The notes below the pieces were generated by a model that worked only from the letters and a program-made list of their open reading frames with translations, ran no database searches and was not told the DNA's origin. Below are positions 40,579-48,613 of a DNA stretch of 64,000 nt, piece by piece. Positions within the stretch are counted from its first letter, which is position 1. Each line of letters begins with the position of its first letter. The DNA is from Methylobacterium tardum (lineage in GTDB: Bacteria > Pseudomonadota > Alphaproteobacteria > Rhizobiales > Beijerinckiaceae): contig NZ_CP097484.1 in assembly GCF_023546765.1 (NCBI RefSeq), forward strand, positions 4,595,501 through 4,659,500, given 5' to 3'. The position numbers and the translations under genes were made by a program.

Positions 40579-40966
40579 GGCGCAGCGTCAGCACTGCCGT
40601 TCCTCCTTCAAAATCAGTACTGCTCCACAGAGACAGGTGTGGCATTTCGGTATTAGTGTGCGGGCGGGCGTATCTCTGCCGCCCAGGATTGACTTCAATG
40701 CAGCCCGAAGTTTTGGCCGACCCGCGCGGACGCGGGCTGGCTCTCGATCGTCGTGCCGTGGCTCTCGGCAATGTGCGATGGTTTCGTGCCATGGCATGGC
40801 GCGCTCTACGCGATGGCCAACCGCACGGCGGGCTGCGTGCAACCCATGCCCGTGCAGCGGCGCGCATCGTGCTCCGTCAGGCAAAACGGGACGCCTTGGT
40901 CAATCGGCTGGCGACGAACGCCTTGGCGGTTGGCGGATAAGACAGCGGGTTGCGGTCTCGACGCGT
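40579..40966. other. Gene-free interval left of IS630
   Basis: About 390 bp in which I find no credible gene in any frame, despite several open frames of high-GC origin. It may be decayed sequence of the ParB-like gene. Confidence 0.35.
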
Positions 40967-40968
40967 TA

Positions 40969-42014
40969 GAGCGTTTTCGATTTAATCTGGCTCATATCCT
41001 GCGGCTCTGAAGAAGTTGGCACATTCGTCAGGTGTGATGGTGTCGATGAGCTGGCCGATGGCTGTCCATAATCCCTCGACGGTGCGCTCAGCGGCCTTGC
41101 GCAGCAGCGCCTTGAGCTTGGAGAAGGCCATTTCGATCGGGTTGAAGTCGGGCGAGTAGGGCGGGAGGAAGAGCAGCCGCGCGCCGGCCGCCTCGATAGC
41201 CGCGCGCACGGCCGGCCCTTTATGGCTGCCGAGGTTGTCCATCACGACGGTGTCGCCGGGAGTGAGTTCGGGCACCAGCACGCGCTCGACGTAAGTCTGG
41301 AAGGCGTCGCGGTTGATCGGCCCGTCCAGCACGAACGGCGCCGAGAGACCCGACAGGCGCAGGCCTGCCACGAAGGTTGTGGTCTTCCAATGACCGTGCG
41401 GCACGCCCGAACGAAGCCGTTCGCCGCGCGGGGCACGCCCGCGGGTGCGGGCCATGTTGGTCGAGGTCCAAGTCTCGTCAAGGAACACGAGGCGGGCGGG
41501 GTCGAGGTCGGGCTGGTCCTGGAACCACGCCTCGCGGGCGGCCTTCACGTCCGGGCGGTCCTGCTCCGTGGCGTGAGCTGTCTTTTTGTATGTCAGGCCG
41601 CGCGCGTCGAGGAAGCTCCACAGCGTGCCCAGCCCGACTGGGAGAGCGCGCTCCTCCCGCAGGCGGACCCGCATCTCCTCCAGGGTGACGTCATCCCGCT
41701 CGGCGATCAGGGCGCGCAGGAACGCCTCGTGCGGATCGAGCTTGGAGCGGCGTGCCCGACCTTGCGGACGGGCCGCCACCGTCCCGGTCGTGGCCAGCGC
41801 CGCCATCCAGCGGATCGCGGTCGCAGCCCCCACCCCGAAGCGCTTGGCCGCTTGCCGGCGCGACGTCGCGCCTGCGGCGTCCACCACCCGCTCACGCAGA
41901 TCCTGGCTGTAGGGTCGGCCCATGACGTGCTCCTCACAGGAAGCGCGCAATGAATCAGCCCAAATGCCCTGCGTGAACCCCAACAGTCCGACTCAGCTCA
42001 TTCCGAAAACGCTC
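40969..42014. mobile_element. IS630-family insertion sequence, apparently intact
   Basis: 1,046 bp. Terminal inverted repeats GAGCGTTTTCGA (left, 40969) and CGAAAACGCTC (right, ending 42014) are flanked by TA duplications at 40967-40968 and 42015-42016, the IS630/mariner target. One transposase gene fills it. It has landed exactly in the stop codon of the neighbouring gene. Confidence 0.9.
40982..41923 (-). CDS. IS630-family transposase
   Basis: 313 aa from the ATG at 41923 (MGRPYSQDLRERVVDA). The N-terminal helix-turn-helix region (RRQAAKRFGVGAATAIRWMA) is followed by LYKKTAHATEQDRPDVKAAR-type linker sequence. The DDE catalytic triad is Asp in LVFLDETWTSTNM, Asp in VVMDNLGSHKG and Glu in DFNPIEMAFSKLK. 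All motifs are intact, so it is probably active. No frameshift is needed. Confidence 0.93.
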   Translation of the reverse strand: MGRPYSQDLRERVVDAAGATSRRQAAKRFGVGAATAIRWMAALATTGTVAARPQGRARRSKLDPHEAFLRALIAERDDVTLEEMRVRLREERALPVGLGTLWSFLDARGLTYKKTAHATEQDRPDVKAAREAWFQDQPDLDPARLVFLDETWTSTNMARTRGRAPRGERLRSGVPHGHWKTTTFVAGLRLSGLSAPFVLDGPINRDAFQTYVERVLVPELTPGDTVVMDNLGSHKGPAVRAAIEAAGARLLFLPPYSPDFNPIEMAFSKLKALLRKAAERTVEGLWTAIGQLIDTITPDECANFFRAAGYEPD

Positions 42015-42190
42015 TAGCCCCGGATTTCCTCGACGTGGAGGCCACCGGCCCGGAGGTGTTCCGGGATGTCGCTGTGGTCGTAGTACCCGGCCTCATGCGC
42101 CATGGCATCCAGGGCGCCCAGCGGATCCGTCGCCGAGCCGGTCCAGAGGATTGTCCCGGTGACGCTCTGCCGGACTTGATAAACCCTCAT
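42014..42190 (-). CDS. Small hypothetical protein, stop codon supplied by IS630
   Basis: 58 aa from the ATG at 42190. MRVYQVRQSVTGTILWTGSA then PEHLRAGGLHVEEIRG. The IS inserted in its TAA stop: without the IS the codon after EIRG is TAA, with it TAG, so the product is unchanged. Similar small proteins are frequent in Methylobacterium (recollection). Confidence 0.6.
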   Translation of the reverse strand: MRVYQVRQSVTGTILWTGSATDPLGALDAMAHEAGYYDHSDIPEHLRAGGLHVEEIRG

Positions 42191-42271
42191 TACGGCCACT
42201 CCTTGGTTTGACCATCAATCATCAACCCAGGACTCGAGCACGTCCCGTAGCGAGTCTGTATAGGCCGCGGT

Positions 42272-42454
42272 TTAGCCGCATGGAGTGAGAAAGATCACCT
42301 CCGCGTCGCGCAGCTGTTGGGCCTCGTGGATCGCCTTCGGCGAAATCAGCTCTGCGCCGCTCATCTTTTCCGGCGCGGAGAAGCTCCGCTCACCGTTGGA
42401 CCTGATCTCGCCCCGTTGCCGAGCGGCGTCGTAGTCAACCTCGAGCCGGCGCAT
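42272..42454 (-). CDS. Small hypothetical protein
   Basis: 60 aa. MRRLEVDYDAARQRGEIRSN then MSGAELISPKAIHEAQQLRD and EVIFLTPCG. Lies 12 bp downstream of the propeller gene on the same strand, so possibly co-transcribed. No family. Confidence 0.45.
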   Translation of the reverse strand: MRRLEVDYDAARQRGEIRSNGERSFSAPEKMSGAELISPKAIHEAQQLRDAEVIFLTPCG

Positions 42455-42466
42455 GAACTGGATTAT

Positions 42467-43795
42467 TTACTTACCGGCATCTGTATCGCCCTTTGTCTCT
42501 GCACGACGGCCTAGTGCCGTTTTAAGGCGCGCTGGGTCGATCCGGGTCACGAGCACGGATTGGTCGTCGGAGTAGCCGAAGCTCGCGAAGTAGAAGCGCC
42601 CTTGCGCATCCCAGGCGTTGTACCCGGTATGGACGTGGCTGTGCGCGAGCGCCGGATCGAGCTCGGCTAGGGCACAGATCCGCTGCGTTCGACCGCTCGC
42701 AAGGTCAAATTCGTAGAGCGCTGTGTCGGCGCTTGGCCGCGGCGAGGTGCTGGTGGCGACGTAAACGCTCTTGCCGCCCGGCGCCACAGCAAAGAGCCAG
42801 AACTCCACACCATCCCACCCGGCCTTTTTACCCGTTTCCACTTGGCCCAGATAAGTCCACGTATGCGCGTCTTGATCGAAGCGGTAGACATGGCCGCGGT
42901 CGTCGCCGAACACGCACCATTTGCCGCCTTCCATGCACTGGCCCGTCTCCAGGGCCATGCCGTCCTTCAGCAGCCAGTCCTTCTCCTCGCCAAAGCCGGT
43001 CTCCGGGTCGTAGTAGTGCACGTGGTCGTGCACGGCGGGCTCGTCCCAGTTGCTAGCTGTGAAGTAGAGGCGGCCGCGTGCGTCCACCCACATCACCCGC
43101 CCCGTGTAGACGTAGGGCTGCTTGTATGAGGCTGGGCGGCCGAGATCCTGGGTGCGCCCGCTGGCGACGTCGTATCGGTAGATCGCCCCTGTCGGCACGC
43201 CCGCGCCGTAGATGACGTTATGGATTGAGTCGGAGGCGAGGGTGACGAGGTTGCCGTGGGGCACTGCGGTCCCGCCGGGCTCGGACGCGCTCAGGTCTGT
43301 GAAGCTGTCGTGGGCTGGATCGTAGGCGTACCAGTGAAAGCCGCGCCGATCGAGGTAGCCCGGGTTAAGGTCCGAGCGGTCCATGGTCGCGACGTAGATC
43401 TTGCCGTTGTGCCAGAGCGGCCGGGTGTGGAACTTCTGCGCGGTCTCGCCGGGCAGCCAGTTATGGGCGGCCTCGGAGGCGGAACGCGCATCACCGACGT
43501 GGCGCAGTGTGCCCGCCCGCGCGTCGATGCGGTAGAGAGCAGCGTTTGTCTTGTGATCCATGCCGCCGACGTAAATGTCACCATCGGGCGCTGAGCCCGT
43601 AGCGTGCCAGCTCTGGGTCGGATGCAGACCGTTTGGCGTGTCCGGCAACCGCCAGTTCCATGTGCCGTCGAGCGTTCCGGCCCAGCCCTTCTCGACCTTC
43701 ACAGATTGCGGGTTCTGCTGGTCGGCAGTTTGACCTACGGCAGGCATGGCGCAGAAGGCGAGCACCACGCCGAGGTGGACGAGCTGACGCATCAT
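42467..43795 (-). CDS. Exported beta-propeller protein
   Basis: 442 aa from the ATG at 43795, which begins a signal peptide (QLVHLGVVLAFCAMPAVGQ). The body has repeated blades of the form G-x-IYVG...LYRIDARAG, GKIYVATM...WYAYDPAHD, VIYGAGVPTGAIYRYDVASG, RLYFTASN...VHYYDPETG, SVYVATS...LYEFDLASG and RFYFASFG, six or seven in all. Many Trp and His lie at blade tops. It resembles periplasmic YVTN/SMP-30-like sensors or lyases, but no active site is certain. Island cargo. Confidence 0.75.
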   Translation of the reverse strand: MMRQLVHLGVVLAFCAMPAVGQTADQQNPQSVKVEKGWAGTLDGTWNWRLPDTPNGLHPTQSWHATGSAPDGDIYVGGMDHKTNAALYRIDARAGTLRHVGDARSASEAAHNWLPGETAQKFHTRPLWHNGKIYVATMDRSDLNPGYLDRRGFHWYAYDPAHDSFTDLSASEPGGTAVPHGNLVTLASDSIHNVIYGAGVPTGAIYRYDVASGRTQDLGRPASYKQPYVYTGRVMWVDARGRLYFTASNWDEPAVHDHVHYYDPETGFGEEKDWLLKDGMALETGQCMEGGKWCVFGDDRGHVYRFDQDAHTWTYLGQVETGKKAGWDGVEFWLFAVAPGGKSVYVATSTSPRPSADTALYEFDLASGRTQRICALAELDPALAHSHVHTGYNAWDAQGRFYFASFGYSDDQSVLVTRIDPARLKTALGRRAETKGDTDAGK

Positions 43796-43895
43796 GGTCT
43801 CCGCTCCCGAGAAGCGCAGCACACTCCATCTGCTGCGCTTCCGATAATGTCGGAAGGCCAACAGCCGCTTGCATGACCCGTTCCTGCGGCGCGGA

Positions 43896-44249
43896 TCAGC
43901 GCCGCAACGCCTCGATCCAGGCCCTCACTGGATCCACCACGAACGACACGTACGCTGCCCAGGTCCGCGCCCAGCCACCCAGCGGCAGATCGGCATCTGG
44001 GTGGGTTGCCATCAGAGCGGCCACGTACCGGTCCTCGTGGGGCTTGCACCCGTCCAGAGCGTTGCGCTCCCGGCCGGGTCGGCTGCCGCGGTCCTGCTGG
44101 CTGTCGTAGGCCTCGCGCACGCACCCGTGCCACGCCCGTTCCAGCGCAGGCAGGTCGGCCGGCTCGGCCGCCAGGGCCGAGACCGGCACGGTACCCGCAA
44201 GCGTAAGGAGCAGGGCCAAGCCTTGAAGCTGCACCGCCCGGCTATTCAT
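43896..44249 (-). CDS. Exported small protein
   Basis: 117 aa from the ATG at 44249, overlapping the upstream stop by eight bases. The signal peptide (QLQGLALLLTLAGTVPVSALA) is followed by LPALERAWHGCVREAYDSQQ and RNALDGCKPHEDRYVAALMA, so two Cys, probably one disulphide. Helical. No family recognised. Confidence 0.6.
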   Translation of the reverse strand: MNSRAVQLQGLALLLTLAGTVPVSALAAEPADLPALERAWHGCVREAYDSQQDRGSRPGRERNALDGCKPHEDRYVAALMATHPDADLPLGGWARTWAAYVSFVVDPVRAWIEALRR

Positions 44250-44394
44250 TGGAGACGGCGGCCACCGCAAAGGCCATCTCGCTAGTGGCTCTTTGCAGCT
44301 CATGGCGGGCCACGCCATCCGCCAGCGTGATCAGGCCGGCGAGCATGAGACCGAGCAGCATGCAACGGCGGACAGTGAGCTTGGGGATCAGCAT
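44242..44394 (-). CDS. 50-aa membrane-anchored peptide
   Basis: MLIPKLTVRRCMLLGLMLAG then LITLADGVARHELQRATSEM and a short Ala/Val-rich end. One N-terminal span with a periplasmic helix. Its stop overlaps the start of the next exported protein, so the two are coupled. Confidence 0.5.
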   Translation of the reverse strand: MLIPKLTVRRCMLLGLMLAGLITLADGVARHELQRATSEMAFAVAAVSNE

Positions 44395-44509
44395 GGAGGC
44401 GCCTCAAGGAGACGCCTGCACCGTAGCTGAGCCGTTGGGCACCGGCTGCCGCGCCGCCGCAACAGCGGGTACGAAAAGCGAACGGCAGCTGCACCGGGGC
44501 GGTGTTGAA

Positions 44510-44815
44510 CTACTCGCAGACGCGCACGCGCCGGATGTGCTCAACGCCGTAGGCGTCGATGAAGCCGCGCCGCTCGACGTGGCAGACTTCCTCGACATAG
44601 GCAGGCGGGGGTGCGACGTAGACCGGCCGGCCCGGGTAGTAGCCGTTGTTGGCCGAGGCGATGGCGCTGCCGGCCACGACGCCACCGAGAGCGCCGAGGG
44701 CCACAGCACCACCAACTCCGATGCCATCACGGGCTTGGGCAGCTGGCTGGGCGCCGCACAGGACGAGGGCAGCCACGGCAGCTGTGCCGCCGGTCCGCAG
44801 AAGAGACTTACGCAT
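44510..44815 (-). CDS. Exported glycine-zipper-like protein
   Basis: 101 aa. The signal (TGGTAAVAALVLCGAQPAAQA) is followed by a Gly/Ala-rich stretch (IGVGGAVALGALGGVVAGSA) typical of small outer-membrane-associated glycine-zipper proteins. Then come GYYPGRPVYVAPPPAYVEEV and a C-terminal Cys pair (EVCHVERR...RVRVCE). The form is common in Methylobacterium and Bradyrhizobium relatives. Confidence 0.65.
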   Translation of the reverse strand: MRKSLLRTGGTAAVAALVLCGAQPAAQARDGIGVGGAVALGALGGVVAGSAIASANNGYYPGRPVYVAPPPAYVEEVCHVERRGFIDAYGVEHIRRVRVCE

Positions 44816-44900
44816 GCTGACCTCCGATACCGCGCAGAGGACACCACAGGTACGTAAACGCAGGATTTCTGCCGGTCAGAGGTGACGCCGACTCTGCCAG

Positions 44901-45326
44901 CTATGCGTAGGGCCCGCCGAACAGGTCACCGAGCGCCTTCCTCCGGAACAGCGTGTGCCAGCGTCGCCGCTGATGCTCCGGCCGGTCGTGGATCATGTGG
45001 CACCTCTGGCAGAAGGCCGCGAGGTTGGCAGCCGTGTTGTTCGAGGTGTCGTGATCCCGATGGGCGGCGGCCAGAACGACGCGGGTCCGGCGCACGTGAC
45101 CGAGGATGTCGGCTTCTGTTGCGATCCGGATCCGCCTGCCCCAACCGTCTCGCCAGCGGCCGGCTTCAGCGTCCCACCAGCGGCCATCACCGAAGTGGTA
45201 GATCATCCGCCCGTGCGGTCGCCCGCAGCCCTCACAGCAGCCTTTCGCCCGGCCGAACCGGATCACGGCCGAGAGCTGCGGCCAGTCGATGGGGTAGAAG
45301 AAGCGGTGCTCGGGCCGGATCGGCAT
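44901..45326 (-). CDS. HNH endonuclease
   Basis: 141 aa from the ATG at 45326 (MPIRPEHRFFYPIDWPQLSA). A zinc-finger-like CCEGCGRPHG near residue 31 and CQRCHMIHD near residue 107 bracket the ββα core LAAAHRDHDTSNNTAANLAA, where His-Asp-His supply catalysis and metal binding. Such small HNH proteins occur next to phage packaging genes and in islands. It could nick DNA for the element or act in defence. Confidence 0.88.
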   Translation of the reverse strand: MPIRPEHRFFYPIDWPQLSAVIRFGRAKGCCEGCGRPHGRMIYHFGDGRWWDAEAGRWRDGWGRRIRIATEADILGHVRRTRVVLAAAHRDHDTSNNTAANLAAFCQRCHMIHDRPEHQRRRWHTLFRRKALGDLFGGPYA

Positions 45327-45619
45327 AGGGCCGCACTGTGCCACCTGTCATGAAGAAAGCGTAGCGGTAGGGCCAACCGCGTATTGGAAATGGATCGGTC
45401 GGACCTGAAGTTCTGGGCCTTTCTCGCGGAGGCGACCTTATACCTGCAGCCGGCCGCGCGGCGCTGGCACCCGTCGAGTAAGGCGCCCAAACAGCCAGTA
45501 ATTAATTTCGATTAGGAATAGCTTATAAATTCTTAGCAAAGCGGGGCCGATTAACGGCTCATTAACCATGTCCGAGGCTCTGTCAGGACTTATTCCCTCC
45601 CCGGCAGGGCAAAATCAGC

Positions 45620-46303
45620 ATGGTCGCGGCCCCAACAGCCTCCTGGTCCCATATCCTGACGCAGGTCGCGGAAAGTCTCGATAAGATCGTCGAGAGGCCG
45701 ACTGCCGAGGTGTTGAGGCTGAAGCCCTCGTTCAGCACATCGGAAGCGCCAGCCCTGTGCTCGGAGACAAAGGCTGCCGGCAATGATCCTGCGCCGGTCC
45801 TGCCAGATGAAGCGGCCAACGATGCCGTATCGGTACCGGTCCACTCTGAGCCGGAGGTCGACGGTGTGTCAGACTGGATGAGCACGCTCGACATCATCAA
45901 CGGCATGGTCGGTCTCGCCGACGAGCAGAAGAAGCGCCTCAGGGAGCAGAGCGTGTCACACGAAGCCGCGCTCGAAGCTTTGCAGCGGGAACTGAAGGAG
46001 ACACGGCAGCGCCTCCAGCTCTCCGAGATGCGCGCTCACGAGATCCAAACGCGTGCCGACATCCGTCTGCAAATGGTTCAGGCAGATGCAGATGCGCAGG
46101 TTCAGGAGATCCGTGCCGAGGCGGAGGCGCGGGTGCGGACGCTTCGAGCCGAGTCGGAGACCTGGGTAAGAGCGGCCGAGGAGCAGGTGCGGGTTGCCGA
46201 CCTCAGGGCGGACACGGCTGAGCGATGGCTGCAACGCATCGACGCGGCCGCCAAGGCTCTGCTGCTTGGTGGCCACATGAGCCCTGTCAGGGCATCGGCC
46301 TGA
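45620..46303 (+). CDS. Coiled-coil family protein, copy 1
   Basis: 227 aa. N-terminus WSHILTQVAESLDKIVERPT, then an acidic linker, DGVSDWMSTLDIINGMVGLA near residue 93, and about 110 residues of coiled coil (LQRELKETRQRLQLSEMRAH ... VQEIRAEAEARVRTLRAESE), ending TAERWLQRIDAAAKALL. First of three tandem members separated by 29 and 52 bp. No export signal. The long dimerising helix suggests a structural or scaffold role. Confidence 0.65.
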   Translation: MVAAPTASWSHILTQVAESLDKIVERPTAEVLRLKPSFSTSEAPALCSETKAAGNDPAPVLPDEAANDAVSVPVHSEPEVDGVSDWMSTLDIINGMVGLADEQKKRLREQSVSHEAALEALQRELKETRQRLQLSEMRAHEIQTRADIRLQMVQADADAQVQEIRAEAEARVRTLRAESETWVRAAEEQVRVADLRADTAERWLQRIDAAAKALLLGGHMSPVRASA

Positions 46304-46332
46304 AGCGGCGAGACTTGCACCTAGGACCGACC

Positions 46333-46809
46333 ATGGAACAATCAGGACAGATCCCGTCAGATCAGCCGCACACGAGCGAGCTGACATCCGCGGCCGCCTG
46401 GGACGAAGTCGCAGCGGCATCGCCTCAGAAGGTTGTGGTCTTGGCCTCGGTTGCCGCTGGCCAGTCGTCAGCGCGTCCTTCGGCAGAGACGGCCTCAGCG
46501 AAGTGGACGGGTGTGCTGGAGCGGGTGCGCGGGGCGGCCCAGTACATCCGGGAGGTAGAGGACCGCACGCAGGAGTACGAGCTGCGCGTCCAGGAAGTGT
46601 TGGAGCAGGTGCGCGCCGACTTGCGGGATGCCGACGCCAAGGTTCGCACCGCTGAGCAGCGCGCCCAAGAGGCCGAGGCGCGAGCGCGGGCTGCCGAGGA
46701 ACGTGCCGCAGCAGCCGAGAGGTGGCTGCAGCAGATTTCCGAGGCGATCGAGTCCGAATTTGTGGTTGAGCGCGCCGCTCCGCAGAAGACTGGTACGCTG
46801 GGCGCGTAG
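46333..46809 (+). CDS. Coiled-coil family protein, copy 2
   Basis: 158 aa from the ATG at 46333 with AGGA upstream. A variable N-terminus leads to AKWTGVLERVRGAAQYIREV near residue 60, a coiled coil rich in AEARARAAEERAAAAERW repeats, and WLQQISEAIESEF. The closest relative in overall pattern is the copy at 36685-37191. Confidence 0.65.
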   Translation: MEQSGQIPSDQPHTSELTSAAAWDEVAAASPQKVVVLASVAAGQSSARPSAETASAKWTGVLERVRGAAQYIREVEDRTQEYELRVQEVLEQVRADLRDADAKVRTAEQRAQEAEARARAAEERAAAAERWLQQISEAIESEFVVERAAPQKTGTLGA

Positions 46810-46861
46810 CAGCGCTGTCACAACGACCTCTTCAGGACAGATCCAGGAAAAGGGACTAGAG

Positions 46862-47404
46862 ATGGCGGGGATGGACGAGGCCTTCTGGGCCGACCTCGAT
46901 GCGCAGATCATCGCGAACCGCCCGGATGGCCAGGGCCGACCGTCGACGGCAGCGATCCCGACGGGAGCTTCTGTGACTGCCGGCACGGCAGATAACACCT
47001 TCGCTGTCCCGCCCTCTCGGGCCGCATCGGATTGGACGGGCGTGCTTGACACTCTCACCGCGGCCAAGAGCGCCTCTCAGCAACAGGAGGCACGTCTGCG
47101 CGAACAGGCTGCGGGGCAGGCCGCGTTGCTTGAGGAGCTGAAGCGTACGCAGCAGCAAGTCCGCGCTTTCGAAGTCCTGCTGCGCGAGGTCCGGGCGCAG
47201 GCGGACACGAAGATTGAGGAGCTTCAAGGTCAGGTTGAGACGCGCGTCCGGGATCTCCAGGCTGAGGCGGCGGCGCAACTGCAGACCATGGAGGCGCGGG
47301 CGCACGCTGCCGAAGCGCGGGCTGAAGCTGCCGAGGACTGGCTGAAGCGGATCGAGCAGGCAAGCCAAGCTCTGCTTCCGGTCGATCAACGGGCAGCGGC
47401 CTGA
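46862..47404 (+). CDS. Coiled-coil family protein, copy 3
   Basis: 180 aa; AAGGGA precedes the ATG. MAGMDEAFWADLDAQIIANR, then ASDWTGVLDTLTAAKSASQQ near residue 58, a coiled coil (QVRAFEVLLREVRAQADTKI, QGQVETRVRDLQAEAAAQLQ) and AEDWLKRIEQASQALL. Shares the SDWTGVL motif with copies 1 and 2. Confidence 0.65.
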   Translation: MAGMDEAFWADLDAQIIANRPDGQGRPSTAAIPTGASVTAGTADNTFAVPPSRAASDWTGVLDTLTAAKSASQQQEARLREQAAGQAALLEELKRTQQQVRAFEVLLREVRAQADTKIEELQGQVETRVRDLQAEAAAQLQTMEARAHAAEARAEAAEDWLKRIEQASQALLPVDQRAAA

Positions 47405-47425
47405 GTGCGGGTGCAACTGTCCTGA

Positions 47426-47653
47426 TTGAATGATCTCGTGAGCACCGCCGGCCCTCTAATCCGATCTCTGCGCGTGCTTTTCATGGCGGGCTCGCTCGCG
47501 CTGCTGCTCGGCGGGTGCCTTTCCGCGCAGGACGGGCCGCTCGACCAAATAGCCCTCGACCAAATCCCCCGGGCTGAGCTGGCCGTCTCGCGCGATGGTC
47601 CGGTGGACACCGCGGATCTCAAAGCATGGGGACTGCGGCTGACATCTCTGTAG
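47426..47653 (+). CDS. Small lipoprotein
   Basis: 75 aa from a TTG (a GTG at 47438 is an alternative). A hydrophobic run ends in the lipobox LLLGGC, so Cys is lipidated after signal peptidase II cleavage. The mature part is about 45 residues (LSAQDGPLDQIALDQIPRAE). It lies 21 bp after the third coiled-coil gene and may be in the same operon. Confidence 0.6.
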   Translation: MNDLVSTAGPLIRSLRVLFMAGSLALLLGGCLSAQDGPLDQIALDQIPRAELAVSRDGPVDTADLKAWGLRLTSL

Positions 47654-47868
47654 GGGAGCGGTGGATCGGGCATCTTCTGGCGAAGCGACGCGTGTCACCG
47701 CCGGGCCACATGCGGGCGGTATGTGCTCGGGCACACCTCGCGGAAGCTGAGCTAGGCGTATTCATCCCTCACGGCCGTCATCGCCCCCTCGGCGGCCCGA
47801 TCCTGCGGCGCAGCGCCTTCCCAGGTTGCTGCGCCGTTGTCGTTTGAAGCCGCCCCTACGCTCCTCGC

Positions 47869-48219
47869 CTACCAGCCGAGCCCCAGCCCCTGCGCTCGCG
47901 CGTTCGGTCGCGCTTCACACAGCAGCACGATCAAAGTTTCGAGCGCGCGCAGAGCATCAGATCGGGCTTCGGACGCAACCGCGTTTTCCTTGTCCAGCTC
48001 GACAGCCAAAATCGCCGAGGTAGACATTGCTGCCGCGAGACACCGTTCGATCGGTGGTAGCATGACGACGCGGCGCCAAAGGCTCACAGAGGCATTCTCC
48101 GCCGTCACCCGCACGTTCTCGCCCATGCCGGGCAATGCAGTTTCCAGAACGCCACCCCAAGGCCGCATGATTAGCGCAAGGGGCGTGGATAGCCCGGATA
48201 CGTCGATGGTGACAGGCAT
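47869..48219 (-). CDS. Hypothetical protein
   Basis: 116 aa from the ATG at 48219. MPVTIDVSGLSTPLALIMRP, GMGENVRVTAENASVSLWRR and a helical end (SDALRALETLIVLLCEARPN). No signal peptide. Perhaps a small alpha/beta protein; not recognised. Moderately AT-rich compared with neighbours. Confidence 0.5.
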   Translation of the reverse strand: MPVTIDVSGLSTPLALIMRPWGGVLETALPGMGENVRVTAENASVSLWRRVVMLPPIERCLAAAMSTSAILAVELDKENAVASEARSDALRALETLIVLLCEARPNARAQGLGLGW

Positions 48220-48613
48220 CTGTCTCGAAGCGCACTCTCTGTTTAGTGAGCCAATCGGGACCAAAAGCAGTCTATTCGCAAATCCTAAGCCGGTTCTTCC
48301 GAGAACTGCCTCTAAGGGATACCTGTGAACGAGCCGCTTACAGCAGCGACGATTGACACCAAGACGGCTCACATGAGCCCCGCCATCAGGCTGCGGTCGC
48401 GACCCTGCAAGGGTTCGCCGCGGGCCTGCCAACCTGTAGCCGCCAGACGAAGGCTCAACAATCGGACACGATTACCATATGGCGCGCTTCTTTGCTCTCA
48501 ATCAACGCCGTTAACCATTTCATAACAAAGGTTAATCGCTCGTTGACGCGATGCAGCAATTTGTGAGGAAATGCGTAGGCGAGTTAGGGCTCGCGGCGTC
48601 CTCCGAGGTCATC
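48220..48613. other. Upstream region of the membrane-protein gene
   Basis: About 390 bp without a supported gene. It includes an AT-rich stretch (48460-48550) that is the likely promoter region of the following gene and possibly of the divergent one. No repeats seen. Confidence 0.4.

Noticed and set aside
40579..40884. Minus-strand ORF left of IS630 ending in a Cys pair (HTCLCG)
   Set aside because: Mostly Arg/Pro/His-rich shadow composition; probably decayed sequence.
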